From: CAYSIX01 sp964431205
Lineage (GTDB): Bacteria; Planctomycetota; Phycisphaerae; Phycisphaerales; Phycisphaeraceae
Assembly: GCA_964431205.1 (NCBI GenBank)
Contig: CAYSIX010000130.1
Location: 1 to 11,556 of the forward strand
Length of the DNA: 11,556 bases
Direction of reading: 5' to 3'
A program made the translations under genes and the position numbers. A model generated the notes under the pieces. It made no database searches, was not told the DNA's origin, and saw only the letters and a program-made list of their open reading frames with translations. This document shows, in pieces, positions 5,647 to 11,556 of the stretch; positions within the stretch are counted from its first letter, which is position 1; each line of letters starts with the position of its first letter.

Positions 5647-6756
5647 TCAGCGCGGCGTGTCGGGGCGCTCGTCGTCGCCGGGCTCGTCCGCTCCCGGCTC
5701 ATCGGCGGTATCGCCTTCCTCCGCCGCCTCCGCGCGCACGTCGTCGAGCATGTCGTCGAGGCTTTCGGTCTCGAACTCGACGCCCGGGCCGTCCTCGTCA
5801 TCGCCCGTGTCCGGCTTCTCGCCGCGCGCCAGCCGCTCGGCCCGCAGGCGCTTGCGGCGCTCGGCCCGCTGCCGCGCCTCCTCGTCGGGCCAGTCGTACT
5901 GCACCTCGCCGGTCTCGGGGTCGCGCCAGTCGGTCCCGGGTTCCTCCGTCGTCGGGACCCGGTCCTCGGGCACGGCCTCGAGGGCGATCGCCCCGCCGAT
6001 CCGCTCCTGCAGAACCTTGACCTTCCGCTCGCGCACCAGCTCGAGCATCGCCAGGAACAGGCCGATCATCTCCGCGCGGTCGGTCCGGCCCTCGAAGATC
6101 TTCTGGAGCGTGGTCGGCCCGTCGCGGAGCAGGCGGTCGTAGATGTCGGCGGCGTGGAGGGAGATCGGCGTGTCGTCGTAGGTGACCTCGTGGTCGCGGG
6201 TGCGGCCGATCGAGTCGAGGATGTTGGCGAACGCCTCGCACAGGGCCATGACGTCGAGGTCTTCGAGCTCGAAGTCGCGCGGGGCGGCGTCGGCGTCGGC
6301 CGGCTCGGGCTCGTCGGGGGCGGCGGCGTGGACGGGCAGGCGTCGCGACCAGTCCTCCTGGCGGTGCTCCAGCTCGATCGCCGCGTCCTTGAACCGCTTG
6401 TAGGCGAGCAGTTGCTGGACCAGCTCGTAGCGCGGGTCGGTCGCGTCGGCGAGGCCGTCGGTCGCGGACTCGTCACGCTCAGCCTGCTCGTCCTGCGCCA
6501 CGGCGACGCGCGGCAGCAGCATCTGGCTCTTGATCTCCAGCAGCGTCGCGGCCATGACCAGAAACTCGCCGGCGCGCTCGACGTCGATCGCCTTGATCAC
6601 CTCCAGGTGGCGCAGGTACTGATCGGTGAGCGTGGCCATGGGGATGTCGTGCAGGTCGATCTCGTGGCGCTTGACCAGGTACAGCAGCAGGTCGAGCGGG
6701 CCGGCGTAGGCCTCCAGCTCGACGCGGTAATCCGTCGTGGGCGTGCGCTCACTCAC
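5647..6756 (-). CDS. scpA: Segregation and condensation protein A
   Basis: ScpA is the kleisin subunit that bridges SMC heads and, with ScpB, organises and separates chromosomes. The start of the family is clear: YRVELEAYAGPLDLLLYLV (residues 10-28), then HEIDLHDIPMATLTDQYL and EFLVMAATLLEIKSQMLLP (64-82). A middle linker is rich in Asp, Glu and Ala. The C-terminal winged helix that binds the SMC head is present near 197-260 (AEMIGLFLAMLELVRERKVKVLQ). The protein is 369 aa; the family is usually about 230-280, and the excess is a highly charged tail after about residue 262. I chose the GTG at 6756 (SERTPTTDY) because AGGA lies 8 bases before it. It overlaps the end of the SGNH hydrolase gene by 8 bases, which suggests translational coupling. 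No scpB is seen nearby. Confidence 0.93.
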   Translation of the reverse strand: MSERTPTTDYRVELEAYAGPLDLLLYLVKRHEIDLHDIPMATLTDQYLRHLEVIKAIDVERAGEFLVMAATLLEIKSQMLLPRVAVAQDEQAERDESATDGLADATDPRYELVQQLLAYKRFKDAAIELEHRQEDWSRRLPVHAAAPDEPEPADADAAPRDFELEDLDVMALCEAFANILDSIGRTRDHEVTYDDTPISLHAADIYDRLLRDGPTTLQKIFEGRTDRAEMIGLFLAMLELVRERKVKVLQERIGGAIALEAVPEDRVPTTEEPGTDWRDPETGEVQYDWPDEEARQRAERRKRLRAERLARGEKPDTGDDEDGPGVEFETESLDDMLDDVRAEAAEEGDTADEPGADEPGDDERPDTPR

Positions 6757-7621
6757 CGTCGGGGTCCTGGGATGCGTGGGGTGCGGGCGTCGCGTCGCGA
6801 GCCGCGTTGCCGGCGCCGTTGTCGTCGTCATCACGGTCGCCCGGCTGAACGTGCGTCCTCACCAGCTCGGTCCACGCGGCGTAGCCCGCGTCGCTCAGGT
6901 GCAGCCCGTCGCCGGCCAGCAGCTCGGTCCGCGGCTCGCCGGCGTCGTTCAGCATCGCCGACTCGAGGTCCACGTAGATCAGCCGGCCGTCGTGCCGACA
7001 GCGCTCGCGGATCAGCTCGTTCGCCGCGCGCATCTTCGGGTACAGCGACCAGCGGGCGGTGCTGGGCTTGATGGCGAGAAACACCACGGGCGTGTGCGGC
7101 AGGCGCGTATGGATCTGTTCGATCAGCAGCCGGAAGTGGTCGTAGACCTGTTCGGGCGAGAGGCCGGCGGCGATGTCGTTGTCGCCGGCATAGAGCACGA
7201 TCACGCGCGGGTTGTACGGGATGATGATGCGGTCGGCGAAGTGGTAGGCGTCGGCCAGGTGCGACCCGCCGAACCCGCGGTTGATCGTCTCGAGGTCGGG
7301 GAACCAGCGGTCGAGGTCCCAGCCGCGGATGCTGGAGCTGCCGACGAAGAGGGCGGCGTGCTGGGGCGGGGGGTTGTCGCGGTCGGCCTGCTCGAAGGCG
7401 GCGATGGCGTCGGCGAAGCGTTCGGGGTCGGCCGCCGGGGCGTAGGTGGGTTCGTCGTGATCGGCGTGCGATGCCGCGGGCCCGGCGGTGATCAGCGCCA
7501 TCGCCGCGAAGCTGAGCACGCGGACGAGGCGGCTCGACGGGCCGACCGGGCGCCTTGGCGGCGGACCCGAGACGCCGCACGCCGGGTCGTACTTGCCCGT
7601 CGCGGGGTTGAAGGGGATCAT
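6749..7621 (-). CDS. Exported SGNH/GDSL-type hydrolase
   Basis: This 290-aa protein has the four SGNH blocks. FVGSSSIRGW (92-101) has the likely nucleophile at Ser96, FGG is at 117-119, LYAGDND (143-149) gives the block III Asn148, and DGLHLSDAGY (238-247) gives Asp238 and His241. The family hydrolyses esters of lipids, acetylated sugars or peptidoglycan; the substrate is unknown here. Residues 31-53 (RLVRVLSFAAMALITAG ... ASHA) look like a signal peptide cut near Ala53, so it should act in the periplasm or outside. The N-region is long with the ATG at 7621, and a GTG at codon 35 is a possible alternative start. Still, the ATG has a promoter with leaderless spacing. The tail is very acidic (GDRDDDDNG). 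The gene overlaps scpA by 8 bases and is divergent from kdsD with only 27 bases between start codons. Confidence 0.87.
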   Translation of the reverse strand: MIPFNPATGKYDPACGVSGPPPRRPVGPSSRLVRVLSFAAMALITAGPAASHADHDEPTYAPAADPERFADAIAAFEQADRDNPPPQHAALFVGSSSIRGWDLDRWFPDLETINRGFGGSHLADAYHFADRIIIPYNPRVIVLYAGDNDIAAGLSPEQVYDHFRLLIEQIHTRLPHTPVVFLAIKPSTARWSLYPKMRAANELIRERCRHDGRLIYVDLESAMLNDAGEPRTELLAGDGLHLSDAGYAAWTELVRTHVQPGDRDDDDNGAGNAARDATPAPHASQDPDGE

Positions 7622-7636
7622 CGGGGATACTGTAGT
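7608..7636 (+). promoter_or_regulatory. Possible promoter of kdsD, overlapping the divergent one
   Basis: TTGAAG (7608-7613), 17 bases and TGTAGT (7631-7636) lie just before the kdsD ATG at 7649. TACTGT (7628-7633) is an alternative -10. Either would overlap the opposing -10 (7629-7634), so the two promoters should compete or be melted together. Confidence 0.3.
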
Positions 7637-7656
7637 CGAACCGCAGGCATGGACAA
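7629..7656 (-). promoter_or_regulatory. Probable leaderless promoter of the SGNH hydrolase-scpA pair
   Basis: On the minus strand TTGTCC (7656-7651), 16 bases and TACAGT (7634-7629) precede the ATG at 7621 by exactly 7 bases. The -35 lies inside the first codons of kdsD. No ribosome site is visible, which fits a leaderless transcript. Confidence 0.5.
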
Positions 7657-8668
7657 AGCCGTCACGACCAGCTCGCCGACCGATGAACAGCTCGCCTTCG
7701 CGTGTCGGGTGCTGCGTGCCGAGGCCGAGGCGATCGGTCGTGTGAAGCTGGATGAGCGGTTCGGCGAGGCGGTGCGGCTGATCGTGGAGGCCGGCGACGG
7801 GGCGGTGGTGGTCTGCGGGCTGGGCAAGAGCGGGCTGATCGGTCAGAAGCTGTCGGCGACGTTCGCGTCGACGGGCACGCCGTCGCACTTCCTGCACCCG
7901 ACCGAGGCGATGCACGGGGACCTGGGGCGGATCCGCCGGGGCGACCGCGTGCTGCTGCTGAGCTACGGCGGGACGACGGAGGAGGTCGTGACGCTGGCGA
8001 GCCTGCTGCGTCAGGACCGCGTGCCGGTGATCGCGATCACGGGCCAGCCGACGAGCGAGCTGGCGCGGCTGGCGACGGTGGCCCTGTGCATCGGCGACGT
8101 GGCCGAGGCGTGCCCGCACAACCTGGCGCCGACGGCGTCGACCACGGCGATGCTGGCGCTGGGCGACGCGCTGGCGCTGGCGGTCAGCCGGGCGCGGAAC
8201 TTCGGCGTCGAGGACTTCAAGCGGGTGCACCCGGGCGGCCAGCTCGGCCGGCACCTGATGCCGGTGGTCGAGGCGATGCGGTTCCGCGCCGGGGAGAACC
8301 TGCCGCTCATACCGGCCGAGACGCCGCTGCGCGAGGCCTACGTGCGTGCCAGGCCGACCGACCCGACGCTTCGCCGCGCCGGCGCGCTGCTGGTGGTGGA
8401 CGAGGCGGGCAAGCTGGCGGGGATCTTCACCGATGGGGACCTGCGTCGGCTGGTGTTCGACGGCGGGCCGGACGCGCTGGACGTGCCGATCGGCCGGGTG
8501 ATGACCCGCGGGCCCGTGCACCTGAGCGACTCGGCCCTGGTGCGTGACGCGGTGCACCTGGTGCGCGAGCGGCGGATCGACGAGGTCCCGGTGGTCAACG
8601 ACGCCGGCGAACCCGTGGGCCTGATCGACGTGCAGGACCTGCTGGCGTTGAAGGTGATCGAGGGGTGA
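7649..8668 (+). CDS. kdsD: Arabinose-5-phosphate isomerase, KdsD/KpsF family
   Basis: The enzyme converts D-ribulose 5-phosphate to D-arabinose 5-phosphate, the first step of Kdo synthesis for lipopolysaccharide. The 339-aa length matches the family (about 330). The SIS domain covers about 35-205, with GLGKSGLIGQK (57-67, Lys60), STGTPSHFLHPTEAMHGDLG (74-93, His89), GGTTEE (107-112) and ACPHNLAPTASTT (154-166). VHPGGQLG (193-200, His194) is also present. These match the catalytic Lys, His, Glu and His known in the family, although the usual GESxE loop reads GTTEE here. Two CBS domains follow (about 208-272 and 285-337). The ATG at 7649 fits the family start; its upstream AGG is too close to act as a normal ribosome site. 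No kdsC follows; the next gene is convergent. CBS-bearing KpsF and KdsD cannot be told apart from sequence alone. Confidence 0.92.
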   Translation: MDKAVTTSSPTDEQLAFACRVLRAEAEAIGRVKLDERFGEAVRLIVEAGDGAVVVCGLGKSGLIGQKLSATFASTGTPSHFLHPTEAMHGDLGRIRRGDRVLLLSYGGTTEEVVTLASLLRQDRVPVIAITGQPTSELARLATVALCIGDVAEACPHNLAPTASTTAMLALGDALALAVSRARNFGVEDFKRVHPGGQLGRHLMPVVEAMRFRAGENLPLIPAETPLREAYVRARPTDPTLRRAGALLVVDEAGKLAGIFTDGDLRRLVFDGGPDALDVPIGRVMTRGPVHLSDSALVRDAVHLVRERRIDEVPVVNDAGEPVGLIDVQDLLALKVIEG

Positions 8669-8763
8669 GGCTGAGCGGGCGATCACAGTTTGTCGCTGGC
8701 CTGTCGCTACGCACACTCAAAGGGCAAAGTCCGCACGAAGTCGAGCTCTGAGGCTGTGCGAAG

Positions 8764-8802
8764 AGCCGGATCCGACCCTTCGCTCAGGCTCAGGGTTCGG
8801 CT
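8764..8802. terminator. Possible two-way terminator between convergent genes
   Basis: AGCCG (8764-8768) pairs with CGGCT (8798-8802), and inside them GACCCT (8774-8779) pairs with AGGGTTC, one base bulged. The hairpin sits between the ends of kdsD (+) and the zinc-ribbon gene (-). There is no T-run. A second weak stem, TGTGTG/CACACA (8803-8808 and 8822-8827), follows it. Nothing else is seen in this 169-base gap. Confidence 0.35.
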
Positions 8803-8837
8803 TGTGTGGAGACGAGACGGACACACAGAGCTTGCGC

Positions 8838-9548
8838 TCAGCGCGACATCTCGCCGGCGACGCGGCGGTCCTGAATGCCCAGGAGTTTCTCGAGACGCTG
8901 CTCGAGGAACAGGGCGTGGTCCTGATCGTCCAGGTTGTCCAGGAGCTTGTGCTTTTTGCCGTCGCGCACGCGGGCGTGGAGCTGATAACTTCGGCTGGTG
9001 CCGTTCTTGGAGCGGGAGACGCGCTCTTTGCAAAACAGTTGATCGATGTCGACGGGGTTGAGCGCACGGCTGCCGGGCCAGGGCAAGGGATGGTGGCGGA
9101 TGGACAGCTCCTGCTCATTGACCTGGATGGTCGTGCGGTTGAAGAAGAGGCAAAGGAGCCAGTAGGTCAGGAAGAGGCCGACGGCGACGTGCAGGAGGGG
9201 AAAGAGGATGGGCATCAGGGCCATGGCGCCGGAGGGGCGAGCGGGGCCGAGGGCCATCGCGTACCAGAAGATGAGAAAGCCGTCCCAGAAGATGACGAAG
9301 AAGAGCAGGCCGAACGCCATGGGGGAAAACCAGCGGCGAACGATCGTGACGTGGTAGGGGTCCTCGGTGATGGTGATGCCCTTGGGCGGGGCGATCTCCG
9401 GGCGGGTTCTGGCGGGGGCCGGGGGCGCCTCGAGGCGGTCGGCGAAGCTGAAGACCGCGCCGCACTGGGTGCACTTGGCCACCAGGCGATCGATGTTGAT
9501 GTCCTCGGGCGGGATGCTGGACTGACAGGTTCGGCAGGTCAGTTGCAT
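8838..9548 (-). CDS. Zinc-ribbon membrane protein, function unknown
   Basis: The 236-aa product begins with a CxxC...CxxC zinc ribbon (Cys5, Cys8, Cys26, Cys29; MQLTCRTCQSS and KCTQCGAVF), followed by a Pro/Ala-rich linker to about residue 56. Two hydrophobic segments (about 76-99 and 111-136) form a membrane hairpin. The C-terminal 100 residues (TIQVNEQELSIRHHPLPWPG ... YQLHARVRDGKKHKLL) are a beta-rich domain followed by a helix, similar in layout to bacterial PH-like domains; that is inference. Soluble ends on both sides of a helix hairpin suggest both face the cytoplasm. I do not recognise a named function. The ATG at 9548 is the only sensible start (MQLTCRTC); no clear ribosome site is seen, and a 12-bp inverted repeat ends 8 bases before it. 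The gene is monocistronic, divergent from the phosphoesterase gene. Confidence 0.82.
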   Translation of the reverse strand: MQLTCRTCQSSIPPEDINIDRLVAKCTQCGAVFSFADRLEAPPAPARTRPEIAPPKGITITEDPYHVTIVRRWFSPMAFGLLFFVIFWDGFLIFWYAMALGPARPSGAMALMPILFPLLHVAVGLFLTYWLLCLFFNRTTIQVNEQELSIRHHPLPWPGSRALNPVDIDQLFCKERVSRSKNGTSRSYQLHARVRDGKKHKLLDNLDDQDHALFLEQRLEKLLGIQDRRVAGEMSR

Positions 9549-9556
9549 GGCGGGTG

Positions 9557-9595
9557 CTCGTAGCCGGCGGAAACGGGAGCGGAGCCGGCTACGAG
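9557..9595. repeat. 12-bp perfect inverted repeat before the zinc-ribbon gene
   Basis: CTCGTAGCCGGC (9557-9568) and GCCGGCTACGAG (9584-9595) are exact complements around a 15-base loop. The repeat ends 8 bases before the ATG at 9548. A -10-like TACACT (9599-9594, minus strand) overlaps its outer arm, so the dyad would span the transcription start. It could be an operator, a leader hairpin masking the ribosome site, or a dispersed intergenic repeat. Confidence 0.75.
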
Positions 9596-9684
9596 TGTAC
9601 CCGATGGCGTCGGGGCCGATCGTCTTCGGCCCGGCGACGCCCGTCCCGCTTTCCGAGCGACCCGCTCCGCCGTCGCCCGCCGCC

Positions 9685-9713
9685 TAGACGGGCCACCGCC
9701 GAACCGGTACGCT
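9685..9713 (+). promoter_or_regulatory. Probable leaderless promoter of the phosphoesterase gene
   Basis: TAGACG (9685-9690), a 17-base spacer and TACGCT (9708-9713) precede the ATG at 9721 by exactly 7 bases. There is no ribosome binding site. This is the same geometry as at atpG and the SGNH hydrolase gene. Confidence 0.42.
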
Positions 9714-9720
9714 CGCCGGC

Positions 9721-10212
9721 ATGAAGATCGGCGTGATCAGTGACACCCACGACCGCCTGCCGACGTTCCAGCGAGCCGTGGCCATGTTCCGGCGGCTTCG
9801 CGTCGACGCGATCCTGCACGCCGGCGACTACGTCGCCCCCTTCGCCGCCAAGCTCATCGCCCCCGACGCGATCGACGTCCCCCTGCACTGCATCTACGGC
9901 AACAACGACGGCGAACGCCAGGGCCTCAAGGCCGTGCTGCCCAACCTCGTGGACGGGCCGCTGACCGTGAAGCTCGGCGGACAGGCGATCGTCATGCACC
10001 ACTTTCTGGACTGGCTCAAGCCCGCCGACCTCGCCCCGGCCGACATCGTCATCTCCGGGCACGACCACCGCGCCGCGGTCAGCGAACGCGACGGCAAGCT
10101 GTACCTGAACCCCGGCGAGTGCTGCGGCTGGCTCTACGATCGCTGCACCGTCGCCCTGCTGGACCTGGACGGGCCGACACGCAAGGCCGAGATCGTCGAG
10201 GTCCACGCGTAG
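9721..10212 (+). CDS. YfcE/MJ0936-type metallophosphoesterase
   Basis: The 163-aa protein has every core motif of small calcineurin-like phosphodiesterases. MKIGVISDTHD gives Asp8 and His10, HAGDYV gives Asp36, GNND (60-63) gives the metal-binding Asn, MHH (92-94) takes the place of the usual HG, and SGHDH (112-116) gives His114 and His116. These bind two divalent metals. The family hydrolyses phosphodiesters such as bis-pNPP in vitro; the cellular substrate is not known. Length is normal (about 160-185). The CC in NPGECCGW is unusual in this loop, normally serine-rich. The ATG at 9721 fits the family start exactly. The gene is divergent from the zinc-ribbon gene and convergent with the DsrE-like gene, so it is probably transcribed alone. 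Confidence 0.92.
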   Translation: MKIGVISDTHDRLPTFQRAVAMFRRLRVDAILHAGDYVAPFAAKLIAPDAIDVPLHCIYGNNDGERQGLKAVLPNLVDGPLTVKLGGQAIVMHHFLDWLKPADLAPADIVISGHDHRAAVSERDGKLYLNPGECCGWLYDRCTVALLDLDGPTRKAEIVEVHA

Positions 10213-10267
10213 ATCATCGCGACCAAGGCCCCCCGGAGCCTCATCCGGAGCACCGCGACGGTTCGGT

Positions 10268-10279
10268 GGTGTGCACACC
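10268..10279. repeat. 12-base perfect palindrome between convergent genes
   Basis: GGTGTGCACACC reads the same on both strands. It lies between the stop codons of the phosphoesterase gene (+) and the DsrE-like gene (-). It has no loop of its own, so it is more likely a protein site or chance than a terminator. A small CCGGA/TCCGG hairpin at 10233-10248 is the only other structure in the gap. Confidence 0.35.
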
Positions 10280-10295
10280 CGCGGCCGGCCGGTCT

Positions 10296-10652
10296 TCAGA
10301 AGGTGATAACCTGAAACCCCTCGTGAACGAGCTGACGAATGCTCGGGTGGCCCTTGTACTGCTCGGCCAGGGGCAGGCCCTGCTGCTCGATCGTTTCCTT
10401 GACCTTGAACGCCTTGGCGCAGTAGCTGCAGACGCCCGAGATGTATGGCATCACATCACTGTAGAGCTGGTGGTACATGTGATCGGCGTTGCCCAGCTCG
10501 CCGGGCCATTGCACGCCGGCGCCGTCGAGGATCAGGCGCACCTCGTCGCCGGCGTCGTCAAAGTCCTTGACCGTCATCAGGGCGTTGGCCATGCGGCCCA
10601 TCGCCTCGGGCGACCCCGTCCCCGCCAACAGCACAATCGCGGCTTTGGCCAT
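10296..10652 (-). CDS. DsrE family protein
   Basis: The 118-aa protein begins MAKAAIVLLAGTGSPEAMGR, a beta strand and loop typical of the DsrE/TusD-like fold, then has a strand DEVRLILDGAGVQW (36-49). The key motif is GVCSYCAKAFKVKE (73-86) with Cys75 and Cys78. The end, GHPSIRQLVHEGFQVITF, is also characteristic of this stand-alone DsrE group. Relatives act in sulfur-relay or sulfur-oxidation systems, but the solitary forms have no proven role, and no tus or dsr genes are near. The ATG at 10652 is chosen over an earlier start because AAGGA (10665-10661) lies 8 bases before it. The gene is divergent from carB and convergent with the phosphoesterase gene. It is probably a soluble cytoplasmic, perhaps oligomeric, protein. 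Confidence 0.88.
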   Translation of the reverse strand: MAKAAIVLLAGTGSPEAMGRMANALMTVKDFDDAGDEVRLILDGAGVQWPGELGNADHMYHQLYSDVMPYISGVCSYCAKAFKVKETIEQQGLPLAEQYKGHPSIRQLVHEGFQVITF

Positions 10653-10660
10653 CGTGTCGA

Positions 10661-10665
10661 TCCTT
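10661..10665 (-). promoter_or_regulatory. Ribosome binding site of the DsrE-like gene
   Basis: AAGGA on the minus strand, 8 bases before the ATG at 10652. It decides this start over the upstream in-frame start at 10682, which lies before the site. Confidence 0.7.
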
Positions 10666-10744
10666 TCACTGGAGGTTCGCAAGCGGTCATAACGCCGGTC
10701 ATTGGTGCATTATTCCGCGGTGCGGCGGCCGGGGCAGCACCACC

Positions 10745-10773
10745 TTGGCCCGTCGGCCGCTGAACGCTACCAT
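10745..10773 (+). promoter_or_regulatory. Candidate promoter of carB
   Basis: TTGGCC (10745-10750), a 17-base spacer and TACCAT (10768-10773) each match 4 of 6 consensus positions. Transcription would start near 10780, giving a leader of about 33 bases without a clear ribosome site. Confidence 0.4.
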
Positions 10774-10812
10774 CTGCCAGTCCCGCCGTCGCCGGATGCC
10801 ACCGACTCCGCC

Positions 10813-11556
<744 letters not shown>

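Noticed and set aside
3769..7071. A 1100-codon open reading frame on the plus strand
   Set aside because: It runs antisense through the membrane protein gene, scpA and part of the SGNH gene. Its product is low-complexity, rich in Arg, Gly, Glu and Gln, and has no domain. High GC removes stop codons opposite real genes.
7622..8716. N-terminal extension of the SGNH hydrolase frame to 655 aa
   Set aside because: The extra part is antisense to kdsD and has antisense-type composition. The signal peptide and promoter favour a start at 7621.
8802..9563. A 253-codon plus-strand frame rich in Glu, Gly and Val
   Set aside because: It is antisense to the zinc-ribbon protein, which has paired CxxC motifs and two membrane helices.

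Overview
The window looks like a high-GC, Gram-negative planctomycete chromosome, most likely of a Phycisphaerae-type lineage. The best evidence is the large minus-strand gene at 2105-3778. Its product starts with a planctomycete-style LEALEPRLLLSA segment and ends with two dockerin-like calcium loops. An isomerase of Kdo (lipopolysaccharide) synthesis fits an outer membrane. The sequence is a draft: 100 N lie inside that same gene.

Layout. Positions 1-656 (-) hold the first 218 codons of atpG (F-ATPase gamma); its C-terminus is outside the window. Positions 860-1219 (+) encode a small three-helix membrane protein. Positions 1283-1891 (-) encode an unrecognised protein with a winged-helix-like start and visibly lower GC. 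Positions 2105-3778 (-) encode the secreted LEPR/dockerin protein with tandem beta-sandwich-like repeats. Positions 3779-4281 have no convincing gene, but hold a promoter, a strong inverted repeat with short tandem repeats, and a pyrimidine-rich tract. Positions 4282-5457 (-) encode a polytopic membrane protein that appears internally duplicated. Positions 5647-6756 (-) are scpA, overlapping by 8 bases an upstream exported SGNH hydrolase gene (6749-7621, -). Divergent from that is kdsD/kpsF (7649-8668, +). A zinc-ribbon membrane protein (8838-9548, -) is divergent from a YfcE-type metallophosphoesterase (9721-10212, +). A DsrE-like protein (10296-10652, -) is divergent from carB (10813 onward, +), which runs off the right edge.

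Most genes are ordinary housekeeping or cell-envelope functions, and I see no defence system, mobile element, CRISPR array or RNA gene. Genes usually joined to partners stand alone here: atpG without atpA, carB without carA, scpA without scpB. The most interesting pattern is regulatory. Three genes (atpG, the SGNH hydrolase, the phosphoesterase) each have a -10-like TANNNT hexamer exactly 7 bases before the ATG, a -35-like hexamer 16-17 bases further up, and no clear ribosome binding site. That is the layout expected for leaderless mRNAs. Several different families of intergenic palindromes also occur, some in more than one copy.
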